Made by a program: the position numbers and the translations under genes. From Macrolepiota albuminosa (Eukaryota; Basidiomycota; Agaricomycetes; Agaricales; Agaricaceae): a stretch of DNA of 64,000 bases. Location of the stretch: NCBI GenBank assembly GCA_027475525.1, contig JAMWFC010000088.1, forward strand, positions 899,534 to 963,533, read 5' to 3'. Below, piece by piece: positions 46,572 through 58,445 of the stretch (position 1 is the first letter of the stretch; each line of letters opens with the position of its first letter). Under the pieces are notes generated by a model, which saw only the letters and a list, made by a program, of their open reading frames with translations, made no database searches and had not been told where the DNA came from.

Positions 46572-48517
46572 TCACAATCTAAAGCCTCTTCCCCCACGTC
46601 GGTAACCGTATCTACCTTTATTCGAGTTACCCCTACCTCTTCCTCTTCCGCGTGGATAGTAGTTGCCCATCTCACCAACATATGCGTTCTTGGGGTTCCC
46701 AGTTGATTGTGGTGGCGGTTTAAATCCTAGCCAGCCTGGAATGTTCGGGAATGGGCAGTTGGGAGTATCGTGATCAATCGACTTGCAATTAACACAAAGC
46801 AGAGTGTCTTGGCCTCTTAAGGGGATACCGAAACCAAAAGCTGGTGTTGGATAAGTACAAGCTCTCAGGAGTTTGATGAGTTGTATGTGATCATTGTCGT
46901 TAAGGCTCGAGTTACGCAAGTAGACGTTCCAGCCGCAGATATTCCCGCCATTGGCCGTACTCCTTTTAACTTCAATGAAACGTACCGTGATGGCTCCCAA
47001 GATCTCTGCCAGCGCCTCTTTCTGGGGTAGGGGCGAGCAGTCTGTCAGGTGCTGGATCACTTCCTTCGAACATTGAAAACGTTTCCTGATGAGCGCCATC
47101 AATACCTGAGTAGCCTCTTCGGAATTCTGTAGAGTGAGACCGCAGATGGTCGCCACAAATTCAGGGCGTTGCTCTTCAAAAGGGGTAAAGAGAAGAGTGA
47201 TTTTGGTTGTAGACACAACTTCTAAGCTTGTAATATACTCCGCTTGTTCGTCAGAGAGACCGGATATTAACATGTGGTACAGGTTGGGGAAGCGGTCGTT
47301 TCCAATAGGGAATTTCTGCAGGGGGAAGGATACTCCCAGAGAAAGATCACTTTCGACGGACACCAAGTTTTTTATGATGGCCCGTGTTTTGTCAGTTATA
47401 TCTAGGGTGTTACTTTCGTATTTCCCTCTGAAGACTCTCGCCCACAGTTTTGCTGAGGTAACTTCGTTCCAAGCTTCTGCCTGGGTGTCTGCAACATTCT
47501 CCCAGGGAGACGAAAGAAGGTATACCCTAGGCCACCCCTCGGCTGGGGTTGCGGTGCGTCGGAGGCCCCTGCTATTGGTAACAATGTGACTTTCAGTCCT
47601 TTCTGCTGGTGGGGTTTGGAGTTGGACTGGTGTGACATCTCTGGGGATGCGCTGATTTGCTCTTGGTGTAAGGACGGGGTCGTCAGGAAAGAGGGGGGAA
47701 ATTACCCCTGGGGACCTTACAACTTCCGTGTAATCATCTCCGACACAGGTTCTTCCCTCAGGGCTGCACGGAGGAGTGTCGACCAGAAGTGCCTCCCGGA
47801 ACGTATAATCACCAGTAGCCAGCTGTGGTTGGGGGTGCGCGAGGGGCATGGGGATGGCTGGATCATTCTGGTCACGCTGAGAGCCGCTGCATGTGTGGTG
47901 CAGGAGAAACGTCTCCCCTGCAGCTTGGTGGGGAAGGTTCCTTTTGTGTAGGGGTGCGAAGTTCACGTTATTATACGGGGGGAATACGGTCGAGGTATGT
48001 CTCTTCGACATCTTTTTTTTTGTTGAGCTGAAAGGGGGTTCCGCACTGTCGTAGGGTAACGTGAATTTCTTCCCAGAGCCTACGCCAACTTCTGTATATT
48101 CGGGTGCGGGAGGTATGGTGGAAGGTTTTTGGCCCATTTGTTTGCGACTGGTCCGGATGCACAAACTTGGAGGTCCGGCGTTCGGGTTGGGTTGCAGAGA
48201 GGGAAAAGAGGCGATGAAACGGTCTTTCTCCTGGGCCTCTTGCGTCGAAGAACTTTCTAGATCAGTTTGAGGCCACTCTACCCCATGAAGGGTGTAGTCA
48301 TTAGCGCGGGGGCTTTCTGAGTCTACTTTATTGAACCTGCCTTGGGAGGGGAGTGCCTTCTGTGGAATCGATTCGCGCTCGCGAGGTGATACTGCTATGG
48401 GGGGGGAATCGGCTGGCATCTGTTGGTTATCTCTGGATGGGGCGTGGTTTCGAACTTGGTCTCGAGGGTTCTTATGCTTGTTAGGCTTGCAAATGAAAAT
48501 TTCTGACACCTGTCATC
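46572..48517 (-). CDS. RGG-box protein with zinc-knuckle-like motif, gag-like
   Basis: Long minus-strand exon ending at TGA 46572. The usable frame enters after a TGACAG, consistent with a splice acceptor near 48.51 kb; no ATG opens it, so an upstream exon is expected (possibly MNPPTPESSKAIFAPGKKGG at 48.7 kb). The N-terminal ~300 residues are Pro/Ser-rich and disordered. A middle domain follows (VYLLSSPWENVADTQAEAWN, LITSLEVVSTTKITLLF-like). The C-terminus has CVNCKSIDHDTPNCPFP, a CX2CX4HX4C knuckle, then an RGG tract (YPRGRGRGRG). Knuckle plus RGG suggests RNA binding; the layout resembles nucleocapsid-type proteins of retroelements, but no RT is adjacent. A 77-bp duplication at 48466-48619 breaks the 5' end. 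Confidence 0.6.
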
Positions 48518-48619
48518 GACATTCCTCGCCGTGAATATTTCTGGGTTCTTATGCTTGTTAGGCTTGCAAATGAAAATTTCTGACACCTGTCATCGACATT
48601 CCTCGCCGTGAATATTTCT
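48466..48619. repeat. 77-bp exact tandem duplication 8
   Basis: Copies 48466-48542 and 48543-48619 are identical, at the 5' end of the RGG protein gene. 77 is not a multiple of three, so the reading frame is displaced. Confidence 0.9.
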
Positions 48620-48719
48620 GTGCTTACCCTAGGCCACGTTCTCGCAACATCACCACCTTTTTTCCCAGGGGCGAAGATTGCCTTGGAGGACTCTGGTGTC
48701 GGGGGGTTCATATTGCGAT

Positions 48720-49578
48720 GTTATCTTTAGCAGAGCGAGGAAGATGGCTCTCGAGGGGAGGACTGGAGAGCCGCCGGTATTGTTTTCATGGGCATTTGGA
48801 CTCGAGTCGGACTATGGCCTGATGTGTCCCTGAGTGAGTGTGGATTTGGCGAGGGTGCAATCATCACCCGTTTTACGGGCCATTGTTCCCCCTTTGGGAG
48901 GCCACCCTCGGAGGGATGTATTGGGAGAAGGTGAGTGGGTGGACTTGGGCTTTGATCGTCAGCATCTTTCGACGTGTCTCCGGTCTGAGTCAGTCAGTGT
49001 CCACAGAAACCTCGCTCAATGTATGTCAGTGTAGATAAATTTGATCACGTCATCAACAATCATCGGTGCACCTGCTTATATAATCGATCCAACTAGAATG
49101 AATTTGATTTTAACTGCCGGCAAGCCGGAAAGTAACGTATGTACTACTCCAATAATGTAACTAGGCGATCATTGTGCCAAAGGCGGTGTTCGTTTTATGT
49201 ATCTTTGGATATTGGAACTTTCCTCGCAGACTTCCAGGTGGCGTGAACGTTGGGCAAGGTTACATCGCGAATCGATCCAACTCGATAACCAAGGTTTCCA
49301 AGTTTGATCGGTGGGCGCGTGAGCGAGAGGAATGATGTATGTATACCTACTTAACCCTCAATCAGAGTTGCATATATATGTCATGTCATGTCTGATTTAA
49401 TGAATAAACTTGTTATCTTTCCCGCTTATTGCAAACAGCATGGACACTACACAAAATAATACAACCACGAAGTGCAAACACGCTCGAGAATAAATGGATT
49501 ACAACATATACGCGTAAGAATAAAATACACGATCATTGATCCCGTTCCTCCGTTCCGGACTAATGTGTGCGTGCGAGG
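48720..49578. other. ~0.86 kb without a gene; one promoter-like module
   Basis: Contains one copy of the module ATCGGTGCACCTGCTTATAT (49.03-49.09 kb, + strand). The rest shows only short frames. Confidence 0.6.
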
Positions 49579-50485
49579 CTAAGCACCAACCAATGCAAAC
49601 ACCTCTTCCAAGCGTTTAATCTTTAGAGGTTCTGGCAGGAAACAGTAGTCCCGGCATAGGGGGCATGTATGAATCGTAGCTCCTTCCCACCAGCGCTCAG
49701 CGCACTTGAAACAGAATATATGTCCGCACGAAAGACTGCTTGTGAAGTATAGTCAGCAAATCAAGATAAAGTGGCTGCGAAATAGTGACTCGCGATGTTA
49801 AATCAATGATCGGTTGATAACAAATATTGCACATCGCAAGTTCCCTTAACTTTTCAACAATCTGCCCCACGATATTCAACGAACAGACCGAAACGAAAGG
49901 AAGGATATCTAACGCACCGGGGTCAAGTGATCCCTTTCGGCCACGGCAGCTGCAAGTTGTGTTTTCTGACCACTGAGTTCGATTGTGGTAGCTTCGTGTC
50001 GAACTTTCTCATCGATTAATTGGGCCTTGAGGGTTTCACAGTCCTAGAGCAATGATATACGAACGTCTCATAGTAAAATAACACCGACGCACGCGCGTGA
50101 CTTCATCTCTCTGTTTTTTGAGAGTCTCAAGCTCCTCCTTAGCGTGTCTCAGCGCCATATTCAATTGGAAAATCTCCAGTTCTTCGGCGACTCGATGACA
50201 CCTGCCCTCGATATTGTCAATGTCACTAGACTGGATCCCCCGTTCTAAAAGGTCATCGGCAGAGTGTATGTGTATTTGAGTTTGATTCTCTTGCGAGAGT
50301 GCCTGTAAACAGTTAACCAGTCGCAACACACCCGCCACGATAAATCGCCGTACTATGCGAATTTGTGGATCCGTAGACGATGTACCGTATGGTGAAGCAG
50401 CACGGTGAGGACCAGATGCGATGCGGCTCCAAGGAGTCAAGACCCGTTTTCCACGACTTCGATTACGTCTGGGGGTCACAGGCAT
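49579..50485 (-). CDS. Coiled-coil RING-finger protein, putative E3 ubiquitin ligase
   Basis: ATG at 50485 (MPVTPRRNRSRGKRV), basic N-terminus. Exon 1 runs to ~50.09 kb and ends in a coiled coil (LRHAKEELETLKKQRDEVTR). Exon 2 continues it (DCETLKAQLIDEKVRHEAT, LAAAVAERDHLTP). Exon 3 has KLRELAMCNICYQPI; exon 4 has SLSCGHIFCFKCAERWW and THTCPLCR-like HTCPLCRDYCFLP. Together these give a C3HC4 RING (CNIC, CGHIFC, KC, CPLC). Stop TAG at 49579-49581. RING domains recruit E2 enzymes; the coiled coil would dimerise or bind substrate. The intron positions (three introns of ~50-65 nt) join the RING in frame. The 5' flank is R2 then R1 repeat sequence, so the gene may sit on a duplicated block. Confidence 0.75.
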
Positions 50486-50519
50486 AAAAAACAGGACCTT
50501 AAATGTTGCAGAAGTATAT

Positions 50520-50690
50520 AAAGGCCATTTCTTTGAAGGAGAATAAAACAAAGAGTTTTTATCACAGCCACAAATGTCCCACGCCGCACGGATAAGGCGA
50601 CTCGCTTCTGAGTGAATGAACGATTGGGGGCAAATTCAAACTGTTTTTCCGCAGGCGCGGAGCGATGCGAGACGACGAGCGACTCCAGGC
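50520..50690. repeat. Dispersed repeat R2, copy 2
   Basis: Direct-orientation relative of 33300-33530, ending at GACGAGCGACTCCAG in both. Lies directly upstream of the RING gene's start. Confidence 0.7.
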
Positions 50691-50732
50691 AAAAATAAAT
50701 CGGTCGAGAACGGATACAGCGGCGTAGGTCAC

Positions 50733-51265
50733 GGTCAGCCCAAGCAAAAAGAAGCACGCTCTTGTCTCTGAAAGAGTCCACTCGCCGGACGGCACATTTC
50801 GGTCATTTGGGGTGGAGCTGGTGGAAACATGACCATGAGCTCGTGGCCGGTCAAAGGAGCGGGTGATTTTCGATGGGGCACGTCAGGAGTAATGTTGAGA
50901 TTGACATCTACAAGTGGACCGAAGCTATTACGTTGTCAAGTTGAAAAAAAACATACCTGGTACTGAATTTGGAGAAAGGGGGCGGAGTGAATGGTCATTG
51001 GCCATGGATGAAGCTTTAAGGCCTTGAGGCCTAGCGCTCAAGCGCTTATCACTTATTAGGAAGCTTGACCGAAAATGTAAATGATTTATGTCAGCGTAGA
51101 TCAATTTGGTATGAAGGGCCTCACCGTGGGCTTGTGGCCTTGTTAAGCAGAAACTACGACTGCGCAAATTGAATAGGGGAGGAAAATAGTTTGGTCCAGT
51201 CAGGCGCACCAAAATTTGGTTGTGATGTCATCAATAATCATCGGTGCACCTGCTTATATAATCGA
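50733..51265 (+). repeat. Dispersed repeat R1, copy with promoter-like module
   Basis: Matches 63485-63890 over ~390 bp (AAAGAGTCCACTCGCCGGAC, GTCATTGGCCATGGATGAAG and following) and, in part, 45.87-46.05 kb on the minus strand. It ends in the module ATCATCGGTGCACCTGCTTATATAAT (quoted parts: ATCATCGGTGCACC, TGCTTATATAAT), whose TATATAA is a plausible TATA box. Confidence 0.75.
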
Positions 51266-52522
51266 TTTGTCATTTGTCATTTTGAGGGTTGTAATTCCCT
51301 AAAGTGTTTATCATATTATCGTGTTCTGCTGTATGAGCTTGCGTCCACTCGTTGCTCATACACGCTTTTCTAATCCCATCTTCTCATCCTATCCTTGGAG
51401 CACTGATGACTTATCCGTCGAGTCCGACCTTACTAGGAGTTGTCCGTCAGATACCGATGTAAGTCTTTCTACGTGTTGAAAATTTGAATCTGCTGTTAAT
51501 CTGTGATTCGCTTGCAATATCAGTTTCTCGCACGCTGTCTTTCATCAGGAGAATGTGATAATGCACCCCCGTTGATGTTCATTTACAACTTTCTGGACGC
51601 CCCCCACGTGTTTCCTCTCCGTTTGCAGAGCCCATTAAGGCTACTCAAAAAATAGTGAGTTGATACTTAATTAATATACATCGTTCTGAATTTGAGACCC
51701 TTTTAACAGCCTCGCGTGTCACACTTGGGGCGCTCGGTTCGCAATCCCGGCAAGCGTTTTCGAAATAGATCATCCAGCTCATTGAGTTCCTCCGCGGATG
51801 ATCGCTCTGTTGATGATACTGTTACTTCCAAGTAAGTTTTTGTTTTCTCTTATTCGAACAATTGTGTTAATATACGCATTGCACAGCGTTCTCGTCTTAA
51901 TTAACTAGCTGTCTACCTTGTTTCTCACTATTCCTAGTAATATATTGTGCTTCGTGTTTCTTGATAATGACAATTCCCGCTACTTTAGTAGTGGGTCTTT
52001 GGCATTGAACGTTGAACTTTGGTGGGGATTTTTTTTGTTTTGCAATTCATCACGTGTCTTCTCCATTCCACTCTTATTTTAGCGTAGAATGTGGGATAGG
52101 AACTCGTTGCCAAACCTTTTTGGACTACCTGATTGGAACAATTTATAAAAAATTTCTCATTTTTGTATGTATCACTCGATATTACATGTGCACGAACAAC
52201 AGAAGGCCCGTAGCGGGCTGTGCGGCCGCAGGGCGCTCTTAAAACATTATTTTTTACATGGTGACAGGCTGGCGTTAACTTCCCCTTGTGATCAACGGGA
52301 ATATCCGAGTGGCACATGACCAGTTTCAATGTCAGAAACCCACCCTCAAGTTACGAGGTTGCTTAGATAGGCGCCATTTGCATTCAAAGTCCGACGTATG
52401 GCCCCCACAACAACTGTCGGATTATGATTATAGTTTGATTTATTTGACTAGTTAGAGATTGACTTTTAATGGATTTTATAAACTACGATATCTTCAGTGT
52501 CTTGACCGAGAACTGAAAAAGT
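51266..52522 (+). other. Right copy of the SPT5-like upstream region
   Basis: Inverted counterpart of 45.22-45.96 kb. It has two blocks absent from the left copy. ~51.34-51.73 kb contains possible exon pieces flanked by GTAAGT and CAG. ~51.97-52.25 kb contains a CCCGCTAC-TTTA-GTAGTGGG inverted repeat. No complete gene recognised. Confidence 0.55.
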
Positions 52523-52870
52523 ATGTCTGAGGGTAATGAAGGCAACGATGTGCGTCAAAAGAAGAAGGTTAGACGTGAGGTATGTTTGAAGCGTTGAGGT
52601 TGGAGCCATTACTGATACATTACTTGACAGAATCATTTTCTAGACATTGAGGCTCAAGTCGATGATGAAGAAGACCCTGAGGTGGAAGAAGAAGACGACA
52701 ATGGTAGTTTATGCAGACGCTCTGTATACCTATGGCTGACGATGTATGGACTACAGATGGCTTTATCGAAGACAGTTTACCTGTCGCATTGGATCGAAGT
52801 CTTTCTCATCATCCACTTGCCGTCGAACAGGACCGAGTGATACAGAACGGGGTGCTTTACTTGTTCGTGC
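52523..52870 (+). pseudogene. Truncated SPT5-like copy
   Basis: ATG at 52523, same N-terminus, exon 1 donor and acidic exon 2 as the gene at 42.6-45.2 kb, followed by PMADDVWTTDGFIEDS and VALDRSLSHHPLAVEQDRV. Homology stops near 52.85 kb, before the NGN domain, where unrelated sequence begins. It cannot encode a working elongation factor. Confidence 0.8.
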
Positions 52871-53079
52871 TCGTGCCCCGTCTCCCATCGTCTCTCATCG
52901 TCAAGTCTCGATTTGGATTTTATGACCCCTCGCACGATCATTCTATACAAGTATCCATCTCCGCAATCATTTATTGCCTTTTTAAGGACAAAGCCTTTGT
53001 CTGGATTCATTACATAATCTTTTTTGCCAAGATTTACCTCTGCGCGACCCTTTTGGATACTTACTCGTCCTTCTTCGTT
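52871..53079. other. Duplicated fragment between SPT5-like copy and WD40 gene
   Basis: 52.93-53.02 kb matches 42.07-42.18 kb in reverse orientation. No gene. Confidence 0.5.
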
Positions 53080-55053
53080 ATGTCCGCTCTACAGGTACTT
53101 ATTCCTATGCTGAGAGGATTCCATTGATATCCCTTAGATCAACCAGTACCGGTTTCATAGTGACCTTAAAGGCAGTAAGGGCCCGATCAGTTCCGTTGTT
53201 TTCAACCGTGACGCTACCCTTGTATTCATTGGTAGTGAGTTGCGAATTGTAGATTGGTATTTTTCCTTTGAGCGCTTTGTTTCAGGTGACAATGGCCACG
53301 TTCGCGTATATTCAACAAGCGACTTCACCCCCATTCAAACTCTTCATGAACCGGCTTGGGGCAAGGTCACCGCTTTGACTTGCATAGACTCAGAGTCTGC
53401 TGCTGATGGTAGGGTTGGAACCCTTTGTGTTGGAAGCATACGAGGGCTGGTATCCCTCGTTCCTCAGGCGAAACACAAGAGCGTGCGCGCTCCTTTTTGA
53501 CCTTGTGATATCTTGCTGACATATATCAAAGTGGTTCACCCAAAGATCTTCGAAGTCCATTGAAGTGTTTAAGTTTAATGATAGCGTCGCTGCACAAGTA
53601 TACGACGCCGCAAATCAACGAATTGCGATTGCCAGCCACAGTGGGATCCTGAAGTTATTTAGCGTAGATGGAGGTGAGTCGAATTCGATGTGTTAGTTAT
53701 TCGATGATCTCATTGATTATAAGCTGATTTGATTGAACTCTGGACCGTTGCGGATGCACCTGGAGTAATACCCATCAGCCTAGCATTCTTTGGAGGAGGC
53801 AACCAGAGCCTCCTAATTCACAAATTAGAAAATGGAGAGATGTAAGATCATTAGTGCGAAACTTGTTGCACCCTTTTTATCCTTAGCTTGTAGGACATGC
53901 CGAGACGCGCAGACTTCAGAGGTCCTTTGGCAAAAATATTTAACATGCGCTGTGTGCGTTCCACGTATGCACCATTGCTATCATCTTACTTTGTTCTAGC
54001 GGCCACGCGGCCCTTTCTCCTCGCGAAGACCTTCTTCTCGTGCATAATCTGACGGAAAGCTACGCCCAAGTCTACCGCTTTCCAGGATCACTACCAGAGG
54101 CGATCCTTCCCGTTCAATTCAAGAGGCAGGTCACGTTCCAAGGCGCTTGGGCCGAAGATGGGAACATTGCTGTCTATGGGAACGATCATGGAATCATCCA
54201 TGTTTTGGATATGGCGACGCGAGAAGTTATCCAACAATTAACCACGAGAGGTAAGCTTTCCATTTAATCGTAACGCAGTATTCATTATCACCGACTTCCA
54301 GGGCTTATACAGACAGTTGCCACCGCACAGCTCTCAAACGGTCTCCACATCATTATCGGCGGATCTAGTTCCGGCGACTTTTGCGCATCAGTGTGGACGA
54401 AGCAGGTGAGCGAGTGATCTAATCATTTCTCAAACCGCCGGTATATGATGTGGAACGCCTTACTAGCCTAACGTACCTTATAATGAGCCTACTGTTGCAC
54501 ACTCGGCGGCACCTGTGATAAACTGGTCCCGGAATGCAGAGCGGGGCCTCATCTTGTTCTTATTCTTGGCAATTGCCATCCAATACTTCTCTCCTGCTCT
54601 AGCCCTTTCATCCCTAAATGTAAGTTTGATGTTTCCTGATTGCGCTTACTGGATTGAATTTGTTATCCTAAGCCCATCCTTTTTTTTAATTCCGCGCGCT
54701 TCGCAGCGCTGCGTCCCCAAGACGCTGCTGCCCAAGCTTCAGTCGTTTTTACTCGAACGGTCTATGAAACGGCGGAGCAGGCGGCATCTACTCAAACCGC
54801 CCTTGTTATCAGTAATGATGCCCCGGGTCATTCGGAATGCGCAGAGCAGACTGGGATTCTCTCTGTTGCGCACACGGTGACCGTTCAGCCTGAAGTAGTC
54901 ACCAAGACGGTCACTGCTGTGCGATTGGAAACTCAGACTGTAACGGTTGTCACTCACTGGGTGGAGGAAAGTCCGCCTACCGGCGACGTAGAGCAAATAA
55001 TCATGGAGGATTCATTGTCCTCATCGCCAGGAGGTGGCATATTCTCAGCGTAA
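53080..55053 (+). CDS. WD40-repeat protein with C-terminal membrane segment
   Basis: Start ATG 53080 (MSALQ) with donor at 53095. About eight exons follow, all joined by short GT-AG introns: YRFHSDLKGSKGPISSVVFN, then DNGHVRVYSTSDFTPIQTLH, CVGSIRGLVSLVPQ, WFTQRSSKSIEVFKFNDSVA, RIAIASHSGILKLFSVDG, DLIELWTVADAPGV, GHAALSPREDLLLVHNL, GNDHGIIHVLDMATREVIQQ, QTVATAQLSNGLHIIIGGSS. These are WD/propeller blades without every GH-WD dipeptide. Near the C-terminus GLILFLFLAIAIQYFSPALA is a single membrane-spanning helix, followed by a Thr/Val-rich tail (TVTVQPEVVTKTVTA) and TAA 55051-55053. Likely a membrane-anchored propeller scaffold; partner unknown. I see no stop or frameshift, so the gene may be functional. 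Confidence 0.7.
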
Positions 55054-55358
55054 CTGACTTGCCGTAATCTTCTTATCCCGGAGCAAGTCATTCTACATGT
55101 AACTTTTTGTTCCGGTGTCAACTCAGTAACTTTGGGTAGAAGAGGAGCTGGGTGTGCGCCGGCGCTGTATTACTTTAATAACATCGGTTACCATTTTTCT
55201 GTGCCGTCGTTCCGCTTCTTCCATTCTACGACTGCTATTTCCATAAATTCTTGATCATATAGAATAACGTACTATATGGCACAATTCTCGCGGAGTACTC
55301 ACCTAAGAAGGCATTGCATTCGTCTGCTGAATGATCATGTCACGTGAAATATATGTAC

Positions 55359-56672
55359 TTGCAACGAATTTTCCACTTTTACTAAGATTGATATATAGCT
55401 ATGCTGTACATATGGATGTATCTATGGCAATACCCCGCGGTAGAGTTAGTGAAAAAAACCTACTAAACAACCCCGCGTTATATATGACGAAGCGCTAATC
55501 GGTTCATAATTCTAGGGATAATAGAATGTTAGGTTTCTTGGAATATAGATTCGGCCTTGATGCGCCCGGCTTACAAACCTGCATAGTATGTATCGATCAA
55601 GGCACTCGTCACAGATGAGAGAGGATCCACATACCGTCGGACAGCGAAGTTGGAAAACATCGCATCCTTCCGCCTCATGCTGACAAATTCCTTTTTGACT
55701 CCTTTTCTGAGGACGAATATATCTCCTCGCCAAATTCGGGAAGACCATGGTTGGACGTGGTGATTGAGCATGAGGTTGACGTGATTTCGAAAGAAGATGT
55801 GGAATTGGAACTTTTTGTGCCCTCGGACAATGGTGACAATGGCGTGATGGATGGTTGGCTGAATTTCATGATGTTTCAGCAGATATTGAAGGTTGGGACG
55901 CCTCCCGTTCGAGTTAGTCTGACAGAGGACGCGCTTGACGACTGGTTGCGCATAGGACGTTCCGTAGAATCGGCCATTTAGTGACGTTATCCAATCCTGT
56001 GAACGTATAAGTGGCAAGGGACGATCATGATGAAGTGTGCCTCACTCTGGTTGTTGCGGTAAAGGGTTCGAGACTGTGGACCATCTTGTAAATACAGTGC
56101 GAATAATGTGAGACGATCAGCGTGTTGAAAGAGATGAGCGAGTTCTTGTGCGAGAAGCAAAGCGCATTGACGAGTTATATAGTCCTTTTTCTTTGAGCAT
56201 ATCGACAAAGATTGGAGACCATGCGGCGGACAAAGGGTCGGGAGTCGAGAACATAAGCGTGTTTGTTCTCTCTAAAGCCCGATTATTTCGATTGTTTTCT
56301 TTGACTCAAAAGGACTTTTCTTTCTATCTCATTTGAAAGGCAAAAGCGTGTATTTCTGTTCCCCGACGTACTGCAATATTTTCATCTGTGCGCACCGCGT
56401 GGTCCTCAGCAGCTAATATGCTCCAGAGTCGATGAGCTTCCTGTCACCATCCCCCAGCTTCTGCCGGTTTGAATGGTGTCATGGACACGCGGCGTGCCTT
56501 GATACGCGAACGTGATTGTGCCTTGACGTGCGGCGGTGTTCAGATCACCTTCAGTTCTCTTTCATATCTACTGCGACTGTTGGAATATAGGGACCGGTTT
56601 GTTCAGATATGCATATGGATGGGCAGAGGGGCTGCAGACAAAAAGATGAATCAAGATGACAATACTGGCAAA
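55359..56672. repeat. Left arm of 1.31-kb near-identical inverted repeat
   Basis: Reverse complement of 61644-63033, which is 1390 bp including one 77-bp duplication, so 1313 versus 1314 bp. I see one 1-bp indel (an extra C at ~56.15 kb here). A further ~207 bp next to it (56674-56880) matches the reverse complement of 60038-60246 at lower identity, and 56.88-56.93 kb matches 61.55-61.61 kb. Confidence 0.92.
55571..56254 (-). CDS. Uncharacterised protein, left-arm copy
   Basis: ATG 56254 (MFSTPDPLSAAW). A first exon ends near AQELAHLFQHADRLTLFALY; a second exon (after an acceptor before GATTGGATAACG, ~56.0 kb) encodes SLNGRFYGTSYAQPVVKRVL, FHIFFRNHVNLMLNHHVQPW and GDIFVLRKGVKKEFVSM, ending at VTSALIDTYYAG with a possible further intron. 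In this copy an extra C near 56.15 kb puts the first exon out of frame with the second half of its own coding sequence, whereas the right-arm copy reads through. I do not recognise a domain. A decayed relative lies at 41.87 kb. Confidence 0.45.
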
Positions 56673-56719
56673 AATCTCCTAAGCTGCCCTCTCCGCTCAA
56701 TTTCTACCCCTGCTTCTTA

Positions 56720-57019
56720 GCTTAGTCGAAGGTGATATGATCAATCTACAAATTCTGGTTGTTGAGAATGGCTTGTGCCAAGACAAAACATGAGATAGAA
56801 TAACTTACAAACGTACTCGATTACAGGCAGAACGATGGCAGATTGAGCATCAAGCCTGGCTTGGTAATGCTCAACGATTTGAGTACGAGAACAAAGTAGT
56901 ATTTTTATGGTAAAAGATATGCATATTCCATACGTAGTATAAGTTTAAGCAAGTATAGTATAGCGAGAATCGTTCAACAAGAGATGCCAAAAAAGTCTTG
57001 AGGGCGAGAAACATGTTAG
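56720..57019. other. Intergenic; contains inverted copy of the 3' end of the 59.0-60.2 kb gene
   Basis: 56674-56880 is the reverse complement of the last ~200 bp of the gene ending at 60177 plus its flank. No gene of its own. Confidence 0.7.
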
Positions 57020-58366
57020 CTATTGGTCCAGTACATCAATATGCAAAAGTATGAACTTGAGCATCCACTGCTGGAATGATCTCATGGGTCGGAACTGTTC
57101 CCCAGCAAAGATAGCCAGCCGCGGTGTTTCATCCAAAGCATGCAGCAAGTCGAATTCGTCACTACTTGTCACATGCGCTGCATGAAAAACCGGGGCAAGC
57201 TCCTCCATCCCAAAGTTTTCGAGTAATCTCCGGAGTTTCAGTGGAACCCTATCAATATCATTGTTACCGCGTGAATGATGTGGGCAACCACTCCAACAAT
57301 TGATGTCGCGAGAAACCGATGTCAGGTCCCTGGGCTACAGAGTCGAAGGTTAGCCCCACACCTCTTCTGAGTCACCAACCAATGCTTACCATAAAGTATT
57401 GTTCGAAGTGTTGAAGAAGGGAAAACTTATACAATGGGCTCAGCATACCTTCAGACAGACTATCCATGAACTGTTCAGGCCCAGCATTCCAAGTCGTCAG
57501 GTGATTCAAGATGGATAGATGTTTGTCATTGACAATGCCCAAGCGAGCAAGAGCATCAATGACTGCTTGATTTTGCGAAAAAACCTGGATATGGGCTTTG
57601 GCAGTAGCTGGGATGTCTGGAGTATAGTTGCAGAAAAGACAAACTACACAACCAGCATCAATGGTTAGTCGTTCTTCTGACCTGCCACCAATGACACGTC
57701 CGTTGCTTTGAAATCGCATATTTTGAGGTAATGGCAAACCAACAGTCGTTCTTCTGACCTGCCACCAATGACACGTCCGTTGCTTTGAAATCGCATATTT
57801 TGAGGTAATGGCAAACCAACGAATGCTGAGGGTCGAGGTCTAGTCATACACAGACGGCATCGCTTTTAGGTCCAGTCATACTGCGGAAGGCATCGCTTTT
57901 CCTTCCCTTCTGTAACCTTGGCAAACCAACAGATGGTCGACGTCCAGTCATACGGCGTACGACGGCGCTTTCCCTTTGCTTCTTTAACCTTTCATTTTTT
58001 CTAAGAACTCTCAAGAAAACAAAAATTGGCCAATAGTCCTCAAATTCTTCGAGTTCGGGAATTACTCTGACAACCTACTCAAGAATGAGTCTTTGAAGAA
58101 CAATGGTTTCAAGTTACTCGCTTTCTGCTGGAATTTTTTCCATCTCTTTGTGTCTTGCATGCGGGGCGGCTGACCATTAACGAGGATTTCCTTCGAGGCG
58201 GAACGGATTGTTTCCTGAAAAAGAAAAAAAATCTACCACCTTCATGAGATGACGCGTGTAAACATACTCGGAGAACTTCCAATCGACCTTCTGACCAAGG
58301 GTAAATTCCACGTAGTTTGTAGATGGGATATCCTTCTGATGTGTAAGTGGGGGGTTTAGGGATCAT
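57020..58366 (-). CDS. Uncharacterised multi-exon gene, possibly broken
   Basis: ATG 58366 (MIPKPPTYTSEGYPIYKLRG), donor after RLEVLR, then exon ETIRSASKEILVNGQPPRMQ and KKFQQKASNLKPLFFKDSF, and after a short intron VIPELEEFEDYWPIFVFLRV followed by a basic run (RKNERLKKQRESA). Short repeated MTGRRPS/MTGPKS motifs follow near 57.85-57.95 kb, where the frame shifts. A later part has TIDAGCVVCLFCNYTPDIPA, NDKHLSILNHLTTWNAGPEQ and SPLYKFSLLQHFEQYFM, and the last piece ends near 57,020. A 77-bp duplication (57667-57820) falls in the middle. The first half fits a family I have seen as hypothetical proteins in Agaricomycetes; no function can be given. I cannot prove both halves are one gene. Confidence 0.45.
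57667..57820. repeat. 77-bp exact tandem duplication 9
   Basis: Copies 57667-57743 and 57744-57820 are identical. Confidence 0.9.
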
Positions 58367-58445
58367 CTTTCTCCAGCAAAAGCGTGAGTGATCAGTCAGC
58401 CAGTGTCAGCGTAGATAAATGACGAATGACAAATAACATTACATA

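Noticed and set aside
51965..52255. CACTA-type mini-element in the right SPT5-like upstream copy
   Set aside because: A CACTACTA-like sequence and an inverted repeat are present, but no second matching terminus or target duplication could be found.
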